From positions 8,561,001 to 8,625,000 of the forward strand of contig CM034126.1 in assembly GCA_019914995.1 (NCBI GenBank): a DNA stretch of 64,000 nucleotides. The letters are read 5' to 3'. The DNA is from Acanthochlamys bracteata. Its lineage: Eukaryota; Streptophyta; Magnoliopsida; Pandanales; Velloziaceae. Positions 35,040 through 46,985 of the stretch are shown here, one piece after another; the first letter of the stretch is position 1, and each line of letters opens with the position of its first letter. Position numbers and translations under genes: made by a program. The notes below the pieces were generated by a model. The model was not told the origin of the DNA. It made no database searches and was given only the letters and a program-made list of their open reading frames with translations.

Positions 35040-36140
35040 AAGGTTACATCACGTAGAGTTAGCTTCTTGCCTTTGGTGAAACATTTCGAGACATGACTAG
35101 ACCAAAATAATTAATTCCTGCATAACACCAGCCGTATTCTTCTGTTCAAATTTTGTTATCATTTTCTTTTTCTTAATAAAAAAGTTTTATTTCGAAGACC
35201 TGCAAAGGCAAGAAGCTGAAAGAACGATTTGTACACATGACATACAGATCAATTACTGCTGTAAGTCTGTAAGCATGGCATGGATGTATATAAGATCTGA
35301 TCTGAAAGGAAAGACACAGGTTAATTATGTGCTGGAACTTTAAGAAAAGTTTATCTCATCCATTAATAATCCAAAATGTAAAACAAGCAGAGTCAATTGG
35401 GAGATTCGTCGTAGTACTTCGCTCCTTATTATCTTCTAATTCTTCTAGAATTAATTAAACAGAATCGATCCCAAACAGAAAGTTTCCAGTGAAATATAGT
35501 AGTACTACAAAAAAACCCTCTCCCTTTGTCGCTGAATGATATCGTGCTTGCATGCATGATGCATGGGCGCCCCAACGGATTACGGATCTGCTGGTTCTGA
35601 TCCTAAAAAACCTTGGCGTCCGTAGTCGACTGCGTTCAGTTAAGCTGCATGTGTCTGGCATCACTGGAGATCATCAGCCTTCCATAACCACATTTCCATT
35701 AATAAGCTTAATTTCCTCCTGCTTACGTGCAACAAGGTTCCCTGCCAACTTCCACCACTTCGCAGATTTCGTTATGCCTCCTCCAGGCCATTTGTTGATG
35801 TTTTTTATAGTATCTTTGTCTATATGCTTATTTTTTGTTATGGAAGAATTGTTCAGACAAATATTAATCGGGATTAAGTGTGTTTTTTTCCATCTTGTTT
35901 ATGTGTTGTGTGCGCACGCGTGTCTAGTCTAGATTGATAAACGATCTCTTCGTTCTTATGAATTTAATTGTGTTGAGCTGATTCGATTTGATGGTGAAAT
36001 CAACTGATTCATCTCCATGCAAACAATCAAGATCACCTTTGACAATTCCAGCAATGTAACTACCCTCTCTATCGATCCGGCGAACTTGCTCTACCTCTAT
36101 CTCATTTGCGACCATCTCTCCCAAGGGTGTTTTCCACATA
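35040..36140. other. 3' region of the peptide gene and intergenic DNA
   Basis: The 3' UTR likely ends near 35180. A patch at 35550-35680 is more G+C-rich and open in several frames, but I recognise no protein. Nothing else supported. Confidence 0.35.
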
Positions 36141-36144
36141 AACT

Positions 36145-36376
36145 CACTACAAGACAAAGTATTAGTTGCGATCAGAATATTAGCTATCAACTAAATAAAG
36201 TTACTGGTGATGACAGAAGTATAGCCGGTCGCGGTAGATGAAGCTAACAGCGACCAACAGAAGTAACATTCGCGGTTGTAGAATAAAGGTGACCAGTAAC
36301 ATTTCCCTGGTCGCTATTTATATAATTAAACGACTCACGAGTTCCAGGTTGCGTTACTTGATATACAAGGTCGGCG
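36145..36376. mobile_element. CACTA-type terminus (outer element)
   Basis: CACTACAAGACAAAG at 36145-36159 is a typical CACTA end. It is followed by subterminal motifs 'gttgcgatcag', 'ccggtcgcggtag', 'acagcgaccaacag' and 'ctggtcgctattt'. This terminus is distinct from the one at 36629. Comparable motifs ('gaccgcttat', 'ttagtcgcatt', 'attggtcgttgtt') lie beyond the inner element at 41270-41520, so the inner CACTA may have inserted into this one. The far end of the outer element was not found. Confidence 0.5.
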
Positions 36377-36612
36377 TCTAAGAGTGTTTTTAAAATAAAA
36401 CTTTTTTAGAATGAAAGTTATTATTTCTTTTTTTAAAAATAAGTTTTTTTTTATCTAAAAAATAATAAAATTAAGCAATAAGAAGATTTTACTGAATAAA
36501 ATTTTTCTATACTTTCTAAATTTTAAAATAAATTCTCTAAATATTTGTAAACGATGTATTAAAAAATATGAACTAAAAATTAAAAAATTATTTCTTTTTG
36601 AAAGTTTTAACC
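36376..36612. repeat. A+T-rich dispersed repeat, copy 3
   Basis: The core at 36488-36590 repeats the order seen at 13375-13480: 'ttttactgaataaaattttt', 'ttctaaattttaaaataaa', 'gatgtattaaaaaatatgaa'. The left end GAGTGTTTTTAAAATAAAAC and the right end read inward GATGTGTTGGTTAAAAC look like inverted repeats, suggesting a MITE of about 240 bp. Confidence 0.6.
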
Positions 36613-37748
36613 AACACATCCGGTAATACACTACTAGAGAAAACCTCTTTATGGACCAAATCTATAGCGACTTAAAAAAACAGTAGACAAAAAAAATAAA
36701 AGCAACTAAACTAGCGAAAGTCGTTATTAGTTACAACAATAACGACTAAAACTTATATGAATAGTCCCTAATATACAAGCAAATATGATCGAAGAAACAA
36801 TTAGTTGCTATTATTTAAACAACAAAGACTTGTTTGATTGGCGGTTGCTAACATACATGTAATAGCGGCTGAAATCGTAAAAGTCGCTGGCGTTTTCAAT
36901 TAATGGCTACTAACGACATAAACTAGGCATTATTGGAAGTACAGTAGCAACTAGTTCCTACTTTTGTCGTTATTATTATGTCTTATATTTAATCTGATAA
37001 TAAATTTTATAATTTATTTTATATAAATCAAAACTCTTTGATGTAATCTATATTTTTAATTATCATATTGATAAAAGTTTAGATCATATATATATTTGTT
37101 TATGTTTAATCGCAACAAATATTTAATGAAAGTATAAGATTTATTGATTTATTGGTATGCATCAGAGCATTAGATTATATCCAAATTTTATAAAATTTTT
37201 CTTAGAGAATAATGTACTTGTTTGAAATATATTTAACGGTTCAGATATTCTATTTGATATATGCAACGAATGAGTTTATGTGATATAGGCAATGTAGGAG
37301 TGAAGTGTTATGATTGCTAACTTACACTCATATTGTTACTAAGTTATTTACTTAAATTACACAATTGCAAATATTAAATAGATGATCCAAACTGTTGTAT
37401 ACGCCCTATCTATAATAGTATGATTCACACAAAATTTTGTCAAATTCGGATATAACTTAGTGCTCCGATTTATGTCCTAAAATTGTTAAATCTCACACGT
37501 CCATTAATAATCTTTTAATATAGAATAAAAAATTATGTAATTATCTAATTTTCTTATATGTATATCAAAACTCTATAACATATAAACGGTACAAAATTTA
37601 CTTAAACAACTTATAAAGAATTTTTTAAAAATAAAAATTTAACATATTGGCGCTTAATACTCTGATTAGTCGTTGTTAATAATAAGGATTGAATCATTTA
37701 GTCACAGTAACAGTTAAATTGACTTATTTTTACCATATGTGTCCATTG

Positions 37749-37867
37749 TTTTAAAGTAACAGCGACTAGCTATTTTATTAGTTGCCGTTGTAGTTAATAG
37801 TGAATTATTCTACCATATGTCGCTATTGTTTTAAAATAACAGCGACTAGCTATTTTATTAGTCATCA
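37749..37867. repeat. 80-bp tandem repeat in CACTA subterminal region
   Basis: 'aacagcgactagctatttta' occurs at 37758 and 37838, each followed by 'ttagt'. Period 80 bp. Confidence 0.85.
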
Positions 37868-39239
37868 TAACTTGTAGCGACTAAAAGTGTTTACTCGCTA
37901 TTGCTTTTTAATAGCTCAGACCCTATTTTCCTGCTCAATTTTTAGGGTTTTTGTTCACTTCGTCGCTCCGGCCACCTCTCTTCTCCTGCAGCTTCTTCCG
38001 TTCGCTTTACCTGTCACATTTTTTTTTTCTCTGCCGAATAGCTTCCTTCTCTCTTTGCCAACGAGCTTTTTCATTCCGGCGGTCGAGAGCTTCCTTTCCT
38101 CTCTACCAACCGAGCTTTTTTTATTCGGTCCAGCTAGCTCTGCCAGCAAGTTCCACCAAAATTTTCATTCTGCCAACCAACTTGCTGTTTACTTCTGTTA
38201 GGTTTGCTCCGATACTTCGTTGTTAAATCAATTGCATTTTTTGATATTGTTGATTTGTACCATGGATATGCTCTACGTTGCATTTGATTGTTATAAACAA
38301 GCAACTTTATATATTGTCATTTGAAGTTGAGAGTTGAACTTAGTGAGAAATAGTGTAATGCTCAAAACTCCCAGAGGAATATAACACCCAACTTTTGCAG
38401 CACTTCATCTCTTAATGTAACATGTCATCAACTCCTGTTGTTCCCACTTTGCTTTTAGCAGTGGAAATTAAACCTTAGCTAGCACTTGGACAAATGCTAA
38501 TCCAGGTGGGTAGCAATTAAAGAATATTTGTTTTATGTTGCTTTCTAGGCTTGTTGATCTTTCCACGAGTGGGTTTCCTGCAATGAACTTAAATCATATA
38601 AAAAACCATAATGGGAATATGTAGCCTATGCGGGGATTCAATGTTATCATGTAAATTAAAGAGAAAGGAGAAGATATGTATGCACATTGGGCAAGCATGA
38701 ATATGTCCATATCGAAACCATTTTTTTGATATTGTTGATTTGTAGATTAACATTAGAATTATTTTTTGAATGTGGATGTTAAATTATGAACTTCAATTGC
38801 GACGATCATTAATGGAAGTATATGATATGCATTTATGGTTGTGATGTATATGCATTTCTGATTATGATTTCATAATTTTGTAATATTTTTATATTTTGTT
38901 AAGAAAAGGAAAATAAGAAAGTAATTGGTGAGAATTATTTTTATATATACTAAAGAATATGAAACCAACATATCGACGATATTAGTGATGAAGATTAAGA
39001 TACACAAATTTGCTTATAATTAAGTCAACAAAATTTATTTTGTTATATAATTCTAATTTGTCTATAAATTAATGAAATAATTTACAAATAAGTAGTTGTA
39101 TTAATGATATGAGATAAAAGATTTCTAATATTATACTAATATTTTATTTAATTATAATAATTAATTTATATAGTTTGTTGTAGGATGGTAAAAGTTTGAT
39201 TAGAATTAAAAATAGAGTGAACAAGAAATATTTCAACAA

Positions 39240-39990
39240 AGTTTAACAATTTATGAGGTTTGATCACCAGCATTTGGGGGATATAGAGAGAATTTGATGT
39301 CCATGCAAATCTTGTTTAAATATGTACTGGCAAATCTGGGAACTGATTGGAATACACTTAGTAATAAAAAAAATCATGGGAGGGTATACGATATGGAGTG
39401 ATCACGGAGAAATACTTCCACCAATAGATCGTCGGATGAGAATTGAAGAGACTAGTGCACAAATTAAATAGAGAGTGATTATGAGAATAATCAGTTGCTT
39501 GAAATGATACAAGATGTGAATATAAGCATGTTCGTTGATGTTGGGTGTGAGGATCATACCTTCTAAGCTATAGAGAATAACGATGAACTTGATAGGTTCA
39601 ACTCTTTGTTAAAATATGTTCAAAGACTATTATTTTTTGGTAGTATTGGACTTTCTTTTCTTTCGCTCATCGTGAGGTTGTGCGAAACCAAACGACCAAC
39701 AAAATAATCGATAATGTTTTACAGATATTATGTGATAACACTCCTGAAGGTTACTCAATTCCATCATCATATTACGAGGCTAAAAGTGTACTACGAGATT
39801 TGGAATTGAGATGGGAGCCAATTCATGCATGCAAGTATAATTGTGTGCTTTTTAGAAAATAATTGGCTGAATTAGATAGATGTCCAAAATACAATGAATC
39901 AAGGTGGATGCACACACATGTCAAAGACAAGAAGTTGCTCAGAATATTATTACAGTTGGAGGTTGTGAAAGACAGTGTGGAAAGCATACT
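39240..39990 (+). pseudogene. CACTA transposase (TNPD-like) relic
   Basis: Two blocks remain. At about 39250-39400 the frame reads CPCKSCLNMYWQ and GGYTIWSDHGE, the N-terminal zinc-motif and YxxWxxHGE region of TNPD transposases. At about 39660-39950 it reads IIDNVLQILCDNTPEGYSIP, SSYYEAKSVLRDL and CKYNCVLFRK, then a TAA, then LAELDRCPKYNESRWMH. This matches the YYEAK..L..L and CxxDCxLxxKE..DLxxCPxCxxSRW region. Stops and frame changes break both. The catalytic core further downstream is missing, replaced by the tandem repeat at 40000. Residual cysteines of the CPxC motif are partly lost (CPKY). Confidence 0.75.
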
Positions 39991-39999
39991 TTCATCTCG

Positions 40000-40450
40000 C
40001 TGAGGGTGACTCGTATAAGGAATCAGATTTAAATTTGGAGGCCGAACGAGCAGAATAGGGTTCTATTTGTATTCTTAATGTTTTAATATACAAAACTTAG
40101 CTTTATAACAACTAAGGGGGTCAAAATAAATAGTAAACGACCAAATGACATAAAACCTATGCGTAATGATTGTCTTGGCGAGGGTGACGCATAGGAAGAA
40201 TCGGATTTAGTTTTGGAGGTGGAACGAGTAGAATAAGATCTTATTATCATATTTAAAGTTTTAATATAAAAGATATAGTATAACAACTAAGGAGGTCAAC
40301 ATGAAAAGTAAGCGACCAAATGATATGAAACCTACGTGTACACAATCGTCTCGGTGAGGGTGACTCGTAGGAAAAATCGGACTTGATTTTGTAGGCCTAA
40401 CAAGTAAAATATGATCTTATTAGCATTCCTAATATTTTAATATAAGAATA
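40000..40450. repeat. 177-bp tandem repeat array, about 2.5 units
   Basis: 'gagggtgactcgtaggaa' and variants are at 40002, 40180 and 40357. Each is followed by 'atcggatttag', 'gaacgagtagaataagatct' and 'ttttaatata', and units 1 and 2 continue with 'aactaagggggtca' or 'aactaaggaggtca' and 'cgaccaaatga'. Period about 177 bp. It occupies the place where the rest of the CACTA transposase gene would be. Confidence 0.88.
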
Positions 40451-41258
40451 TTTAGCTTTATATAAATATTATTTTTATAATATTTTATTATTCAGTATTA
40501 TACTCTATTATTTTTTTTCTCAAAAACATGATGGGCTAGGTGCTTCTATGATTCGAGCTTGATTGGTGGTTCCATTTTGTTTCGTTAACACAATTATCTT
40601 ATTGTATTAAATATTTATTTTTTTAAAAACTTTACTAATATTGTTATGACTATAATAGTTAATTATTAATTAGTTTTGCTGAATTACATATAATCATTCT
40701 ATTGTGGAATAAAACTATGAGGTGATTATTATTTAATTTGTATATTTTTTAATAAAAGAATTAGTAAAATATTAATTTATAAGTACTTGTATAATGGCGA
40801 CTAAGCTTTTTAGTCGCCACTAATTTTCGAAAGTGAATAGGCATTAAATAAGATGCCACTATTTTTCCAAACTAATAAAGACTAAAGAGAAGCAAGTCAC
40901 TGTTAACGTCTGCGACTTCTACATTATCAGTCGCTATTACTCTTAATAGCAACGTAATCAACGTCAGCCGTTATAGATAATAGCGACTAACGTTATGCTA
41001 GTCGCTGTTATTTAAGCAATAACGACTACGTTGACCTAGTCACTATAGAATCAATAGCGACTAAGTGAAACCTAGTTGCTACTGGTTGAAGTAATAGCAA
41101 CCGTCATCCATCCCAAGTCGCTATTACTAGCGGCGACTAGTTTATAGCGACTGATCTAGCAATTAGAATATTTTAGTCACCTTAGTTAATCGCGACTAGC
41201 ATTTTTCAGCTGCGACTTATTTTTTTAGTCGTTGTAGAGCATTTTTCTTATAGTGATA

Positions 41259-43175
41259 GTGTGATGATTCTTTAAAGCAGAAGCGACTTGCTGCACGTAT
41301 AGATGCAGTTCATTCCTACATCCGTGAATAGGTTCTCAACCGCTGCTACTACTTCCTGTATTAGTGATCACCATCACAGCGGTAGCCGTTACATCATTTC
41401 TTAACTAGGACCGCTTATATTGTTAGTCGCATTAAATTAAATAAAAGAGACTGGGACGTGTTATTGGTCGTTGTTTGCAATGTACAACGAATGGTTATTT
41501 ATGTGGTCATTGTTATCCGTAAAATGAATATTTGTAAATAATTAGTAAAATTTTTTTCAAAACTAAAATCGTTGGATGTGATTTATAAAATTTTTTTATC
41601 ATCAGTTATGATCAGGCTTAGAAACTATGGTACCTTGTCTCGAAGCTGTTCAGTTGAAGAATTAAAAGCATTGTTGCCTTTCGAATTGTGCTGCAGTAAA
41701 GGCGAAGAATCGAAGATCTTTGACAGGCATTGAGACAGAATATGGTAGATCATTTTTTGTACTTTTTTATGCCCATCGATGCATGCATCATAAGTTTCAA
41801 ATTTCTATTCAACCAGTTATATATAGCCGGTGACAGTATACATTTTTAAGTCAAGTAGGGTGGAATATTATTTGTTGTCACCAGTCTGGATGGCAACAAG
41901 TGAACAACTGAATTTATCACATTGCATTTGGTATTAGAGGATGTTGAAGGCTCCATGATTATATATGAATGGAATTCTAGTATGGGGAATGTCATCAAGA
42001 TAATTTCTCAGTAACCATTTGTGTTAAAATATGAATTAAAAAAATATCGGTAAAGTTTATCTCTCTGTTTTACATAACTGCAAAGGAGTATGTTCCATTT
42101 AAATTCAATCATATAATTCAGAACATTCGGCAAGTGGATAGCGAGATGGAAAAGATATCTGCCAAATATTGGAGTCGAAAGTTGGACTACTTGATATAGC
42201 ATAGTAATAACCAATATTGAGAGTGAAGATGATACAACATAATGACAAATTGACAACCAATATTGTATGTCTCAATGCATTAATTAAAAGTGTGAGATTG
42301 CTTCCCATTGCTTACTTAATTGAGCATCTGAGAGGTCTACTGAAGACATGGTTTTACGATCGTAGATAGCAAGCAGCAGAGGTTAACATCACGATGACTT
42401 CATGGTGTGAAACTAAATTTCGTAGGCAAGTTACGAGATCCCTAGGGGTGAAACTAAATAGTTATTCTTGCTTGTCTGAAGTATCCTTTTATGTTTTTTG
42501 AAGTTTTTGGTTTAAGCAAACATATTTTAAGTTTGGGAATGTTTAGCTATAGAAGTTGTAGGCTCTGCCCATATAGGGAAACTTTCAACAAATCACACTT
42601 TCCTCATATAAAACTTTTTCGTTACTCTTGTTTGCTGGATATGCTAGTTGTTCAAAGTGGGTTCATGCGTTCAAAGCACTTCGTTTTCTCTCCTCTGTAT
42701 TGTAACAACAATTTTATCCAATTCATCATTAACTGATCGAAGGTTCACGTAATTATTGTGGAAATCATTCAGAAGACTAGATTTGATCCATCGAAAAAGG
42801 AGAATATCAATTATTCTGTACTATGTTAAAACTCCCTCCTGCTGGAGATGGTTCTTGCAGACGACGATTAAAGAAGCATGAAGAGCATAATTTTATGCTC
42901 CAGATTCGAGTCCAAAACAATTGTAAAGATTCTTGCCGAAAAAGTAAAAGCTCGAACAAAATACTAAAGGAAACAACGCAAGACCAAAAATCATAAATCT
43001 CTTTCACTCCCATACAGGAGAATGCTTAGTTCATTTCTACCATGCGACCTTCATTCCCATGAAAACAGAGCATGATATAAGAATGATGTTTAGTGGATCT
43101 TTGCACGTCTGTTTATGAATTCAAAGAAAATAAAGAACTAAAGTTGCAATCAAGCAACAGAGATCGAGTCGAACA
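41259..43175. other. Intergenic; possible rest of the outer CACTA element
   Basis: 41270-41520 has TAGTCG/GGTCGT-type motifs like a CACTA subterminal region. Beyond 41550 no gene or element is recognised; short frames at 42008-42740 are on opposite strands and unconvincing. Confidence 0.35.
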
Positions 43176-43195
43176 AATCAATCTAGAATGTAAAA

Positions 43196-43870
43196 AATCA
43201 TAACATGTTCTTCGTTCAGTGGCAATGCAAACCCATTAATCACGCTGCCTAGCACCTCCAACAGCTCTGCAATTCCGTTCTTCCCTTGATTCTTCTGAAT
43301 CAAACAAGTCAAGCAAGCGAAGAACAAATGAGTGATCGATGTACCGCTTTGCGTTCTTTGCATTTCGGTAAGGTAATGACCCGAAGGAAGAAATCATAGA
43401 CGAGCTCGAGGTGAGGTCACAGGGATCGGCGGTAGAGAATTCTTCATCTTCTTCAGAAATTACTAGAGACTCTAAACTCGTCGACGGTTTCGAAGAAGGA
43501 AGCGGGCAGAAAATGTTCGCCGCGATCATGCGAGCTGCGGCTTGAATTGATGCTTCTGAAAATTTCCCCAGAGATTGATTCGAGGAAGTTAAAATGATAT
43601 TAGAGAGTTCGAGAAGAGTTTGCCGCTTAATTTCCTTAGCATGACAATTGAGATATGGATTGCCGGAGAAATCGAACACTTGAGAGCAAATCGATAGCTT
43701 GCGATTGAAGAGATAGAGGGTTTCTCCGGTGCTGGAACGTCATAGAAGCTTGAGAGAAGTTCGCCAGCGGAATTAGAGGACGGGGGCGTCGGTGGTGGAC
43801 GGCGAGATTTAGGGATACACCCCTTGCGGACTAACGGGCTCGATCGGCCTGCGTGGAGACGGCGACGGAG
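43196..43870 (-). pseudogene. PP2A B' (B56) regulatory subunit pseudogene
   Basis: B' subunits direct protein phosphatase 2A to its substrates through a HEAT-repeat-like fold. In order on the minus strand: KSRRPPPTPPSSNSAGELLS and FYDVPAPE (about 43810-43720); after a frame change, LYLFNRKLSICSQVFDFSGN and AKEIKRQTLLELSN; then [40 protein letters not shown] and, in another frame, [20 protein letters not shown] and LNEEHVM. Between DLFDSE and [10 protein letters not shown] the family has about 40 more residues (the LHRIYGKF..NNIFYRF segment), which are deleted here together with a frame change. Everything after EEHVM is missing. No start codon is visible upstream. A recent, clearly dead copy. 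Confidence 0.85.
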
Positions 43871-43934
43871 AAGAAGGAAGTGGGAGATAATAGTGGAAGA
43901 AGTGTGGTAGATTTGTTAAAATATAATGGTTAAT

Positions 43935-46740
43935 ATTAGAATTCAACAATTCCAATATATATAAAAATTTTCTTACTTCATGTTATTGCACCCCACATTA
44001 GGGTATAACAGATTATTCGGATGAAATTTCATTGGACAAAAAAAATCTATGAAGATTGCTGATCATACGGTTAAACTCTAATAAATCATTTACACAGCAA
44101 CTGTAGATGGCAAATACAATATTTTTTTGCCATTATTTTGGAGGTTTGATTTTTGTTATGGATAATATACATCTTGAAGTTACTATAATAAAATATTAAA
44201 ACAAATTTTTAAAAAAAAGAGAAGTTTACTATTTTGCACTTGTCAATCTGGATGCACCACAATGAACCAAATTTGAACAACAAATTGCAAACTTGATATC
44301 TCGCACTTTAAAAATATTTTAAAAATTTGATTTTTATTACTGAAAGATAACATAAAGAGCTATATACAGTATAAAACTAAATCGAACATATTTACTAAAT
44401 AAGTTTAGAAAAATCCGCAAATTGGGTGAACAGATTAAATCAGTTGATGGACTAGATAGAGACATCTACTTGTGTTAAATTTATTTTCTGAGTTCTAGAT
44501 GTGAAAATCAGTTGCAAATGCCTTCAAGATACTAGAGCAATCAAACGTTTCTAGTTAAATATATTTATGGAGGGAATAACGGACAATCTAGCAAATTGAC
44601 AAATATGAAAAAAAATCCAGCAAGATGACAACTTTAAATCGATCAAGTTCAAATCTTTATATCTCAGTTACCCGTTTGAATTTTTATATGATCTTTATAT
44701 ATAGATTGAAGAGGACATACTAATGATTAATTCTATAGAAAGAAATCATATTTTTATTAGAAGAAAACTACCATAGATTTTAGATGACAGAGTAGCAGAA
44801 ATCATAGACTATTTTAAACCGTTTGATGAATTTGCAGCCTCGTTTTATATCCAATTCACTTCAAATTTTGAGGAGCTGTTCGAATGACTTAGTAGATTAG
44901 ATTCTCATCAGAAAACAACTATCATCCAAGAAAAGAAATCAAAAAGGAAATTTCAGAGAAAGAAATACGACTGCTAGATCACAAGAAGATAGTAATTTAT
45001 TATTTATCTTAACCTTGCATTGTTTCTAGCCGTTGCATCCTTAATCAATTCCCCTTAATCAACCCCAATAGCCTTCATTATGAGATAAAAAAAAGGAGAC
45101 ATCTCTATATAATTCCAGTGAAGAGAACAATAAGATATATAACTTACAACGCATTTAGCTGAGCTTTTCTTGCTGCCTTATAAGAAGAATCACTTCAATC
45201 GAGAGTTTTTATTGAGACATTGTTTTCTTTTGTCTTTTTTGTGAGATATTTTGCGGTTTCTTTTTGAGTGATTAAAAAATATTGTAAGGAAGAACATTTG
45301 AACTAAATTCCGTGATTCACATTGTAACATTGAGAGAATATCGTATAAGAACTTGCGAGTTTACGGGTTAGCTAGTCTAGGTGTAGGTTAGTGATTTGTG
45401 ATGGGTCTTTATGAAACCGTGAATGATTGTAGTCAAAGGGACTTTGCAAAATCTATAAGGTTATGCTGAGTTATTCTTGCGAGAAAACGCGATTAAGGCG
45501 GAGGTGTTTTACGAAATATCAAATCTCGGTTATTATACGTTGATTAGATACTAGTAGATTTCATTTACTGTGTCAAATAATGTGAACTTATATGCTGCAG
45601 TGTTGAACTACGTAAAAATTTTTGTTACAGTTTGTGAATTGATTTTCTTACCACTTGTATTTATTTTTTCTAAATTATATTGTACTAATAACTCCGTTGT
45701 TGGTTATTGTTCATCATCAATCACGTGATTAGATTGATCTCTGTGACTGATTGCGTGCAGCGGTGCGACTTTGTGTGATTGACATATCAACTCAACAATA
45801 GTGGGATAGACAGAGAAAATTTTAAGCATAGTTAGTGCACCATTGCCGTTTCTTTCGAATGAGAGATAATAGAAATGCATTTCACTACGAGATCGATGCG
45901 ATAAGAAATAATTACAAGATATGATTGGAGATTACGACACTATGAGTGAATTCACTACAAAACCTAGAAAAAAATTATAATGGCGATTTAAAAATTTTGT
46001 AGTGGGCGAGGACGATAAGGGATTTTATGAGTAAGCAGGGCAATGACTTTAGAGTATGTTTTGATACATAGTTAAGAAATAAGAGTAAGAGGATATATTG
46101 AAAACATAATAAGAGGACGGATAGGAAAGGGTAACTATTTAACTTTACAATGTTTGGATATATAGTAACGATAACAAACTAACTATATTTGGATAGATAG
46201 GTAAATGAATAAGTAAACAAAGTAAATTTTTATAAAAAACTTAAACGCTCTTTTTTATTTATATTAATCTAACTTTTATTAATATATCTTTAAATTAATT
46301 TAAGTAATATAACTTAAACTAACTTTATTAATATAACTTTTAGATTAATTTTTTATATTAATTTAATTTTTATTAATGTTTGATATAATTTAATAAAATT
46401 AAATAAACTTTAAATTAAAAATTTGATCATATAGTTTTATTATATTCTCTACCAACTAAAATTAATTAAACTTAAATAAATATAAAAGTTATAAATTATA
46501 TAATAAAAAATAACACATATTAATTAAAATAAATATTAAATAACTAAAAAAAATTTTAAAATAAAAGGAAAAAAGAGAACAAATTTGCTTCCTGATTTAT
46601 TACTATCTGTACTCACTAATTTAGTAGGTACATAATTTATCATGAAATACAGTGAGAAAAGAGGAATAATTTTTTTTTCCTTCTATTAATGAAATCAAAA
46701 TAAACATATGGAAATTATTTTACTTTCACCGTCCCTCTTA
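43935..46740. other. A+T-rich intergenic region
   Basis: About 2.8 kb without a gene. It includes the 52-bp CACTA-ended palindrome at 45953 and, at 46050-46760, A+T-rich sequence with possible but poor inverted ends ('gttttgatacatag' and, read inward, 'gtttatacggtaggta'). Confidence 0.4.
45953..46004. mobile_element. 52-bp palindromic CACTA-ended remnant
   Basis: CACTACAAAA at 45953-45962 and TTTTGTAGTG at 45995-46004 are perfect 10-bp inverted repeats enclosing 32 bp. CACTACAAAA is a common CACTA terminus. It could be an extreme internal deletion product. No 3-bp target duplication was seen (ATT versus GGC), so it may also be chance or a hairpin of other origin. Confidence 0.4.
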
Positions 46741-46751
46741 TGTGTACCTAC

Positions 46752-46762
46752 CGTATAAACAA
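46752..46762 (+). promoter_or_regulatory. TATA-like element upstream of the F-box/kelch gene
   Basis: CGTATAAACAA lies about 230 bp before ATG 46986. It is a candidate core promoter; the CT-rich 46930-46985 would then be 5' UTR. Confidence 0.35.
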
Positions 46763-46985
46763 TGCATTAGAGTGGAGGAGGTCAAAATTTAATAAGTTCT
46801 AAGTGGAACGTATATGGATTTTTTGATATCCAAAAGTAACTAAGAAGTAAAATTTGAAAAGGAGGCCTACTTTGTTTCATTATTGTGCACTCCACCGTTT
46901 TTTCAACCGACACACATACAATACGTTCACACTCTCCTCTTCTTCTCGGTCTCCACCCAGCACCCGACTCCACCACCGGCCAACC

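Larger units (their letters stand above)
36629..41255 (+). mobile_element. CACTA (En/Spm) transposon, degenerate, 4.6 kb
   Basis: The left end CACTACTAGAGAAAAC starts at 36629. The right end, TTTTTCTTATAGTG, finishes at 41255 and reads inward CACTATAAGAAAAATG. The trinucleotide ATA flanks both ends (36626-36628 and 41256-41258), the 3-bp target duplication expected of CACTA. Subterminal regions (36660-36960, 37660-37900, 40790-41240) are packed with variants of AGCGACTA/TAGTCGCT, the binding-site type used by the TNPA-like protein. A TNPD-type transposase relic lies at 39240-39990. The CT-rich patch at 37920-38180 may be the transcription start and leader of the transposase gene. Confidence 0.88.

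Noticed and set aside
37887-38226. Overlapping 91-104-codon plus-strand frames rich in Phe, Leu and Ser
   Set aside because: They arise from a CT-rich leader-like tract inside the CACTA element and overlap in two frames without any protein motif; treated as transposon 5' UTR.
36629-41255. Regular AGCGACTA motifs considered as a telomere- or satellite-like array
   Set aside because: They cluster at the two ends of an element with CACTA termini and a target duplication, so they are transposase-binding subterminal repeats.
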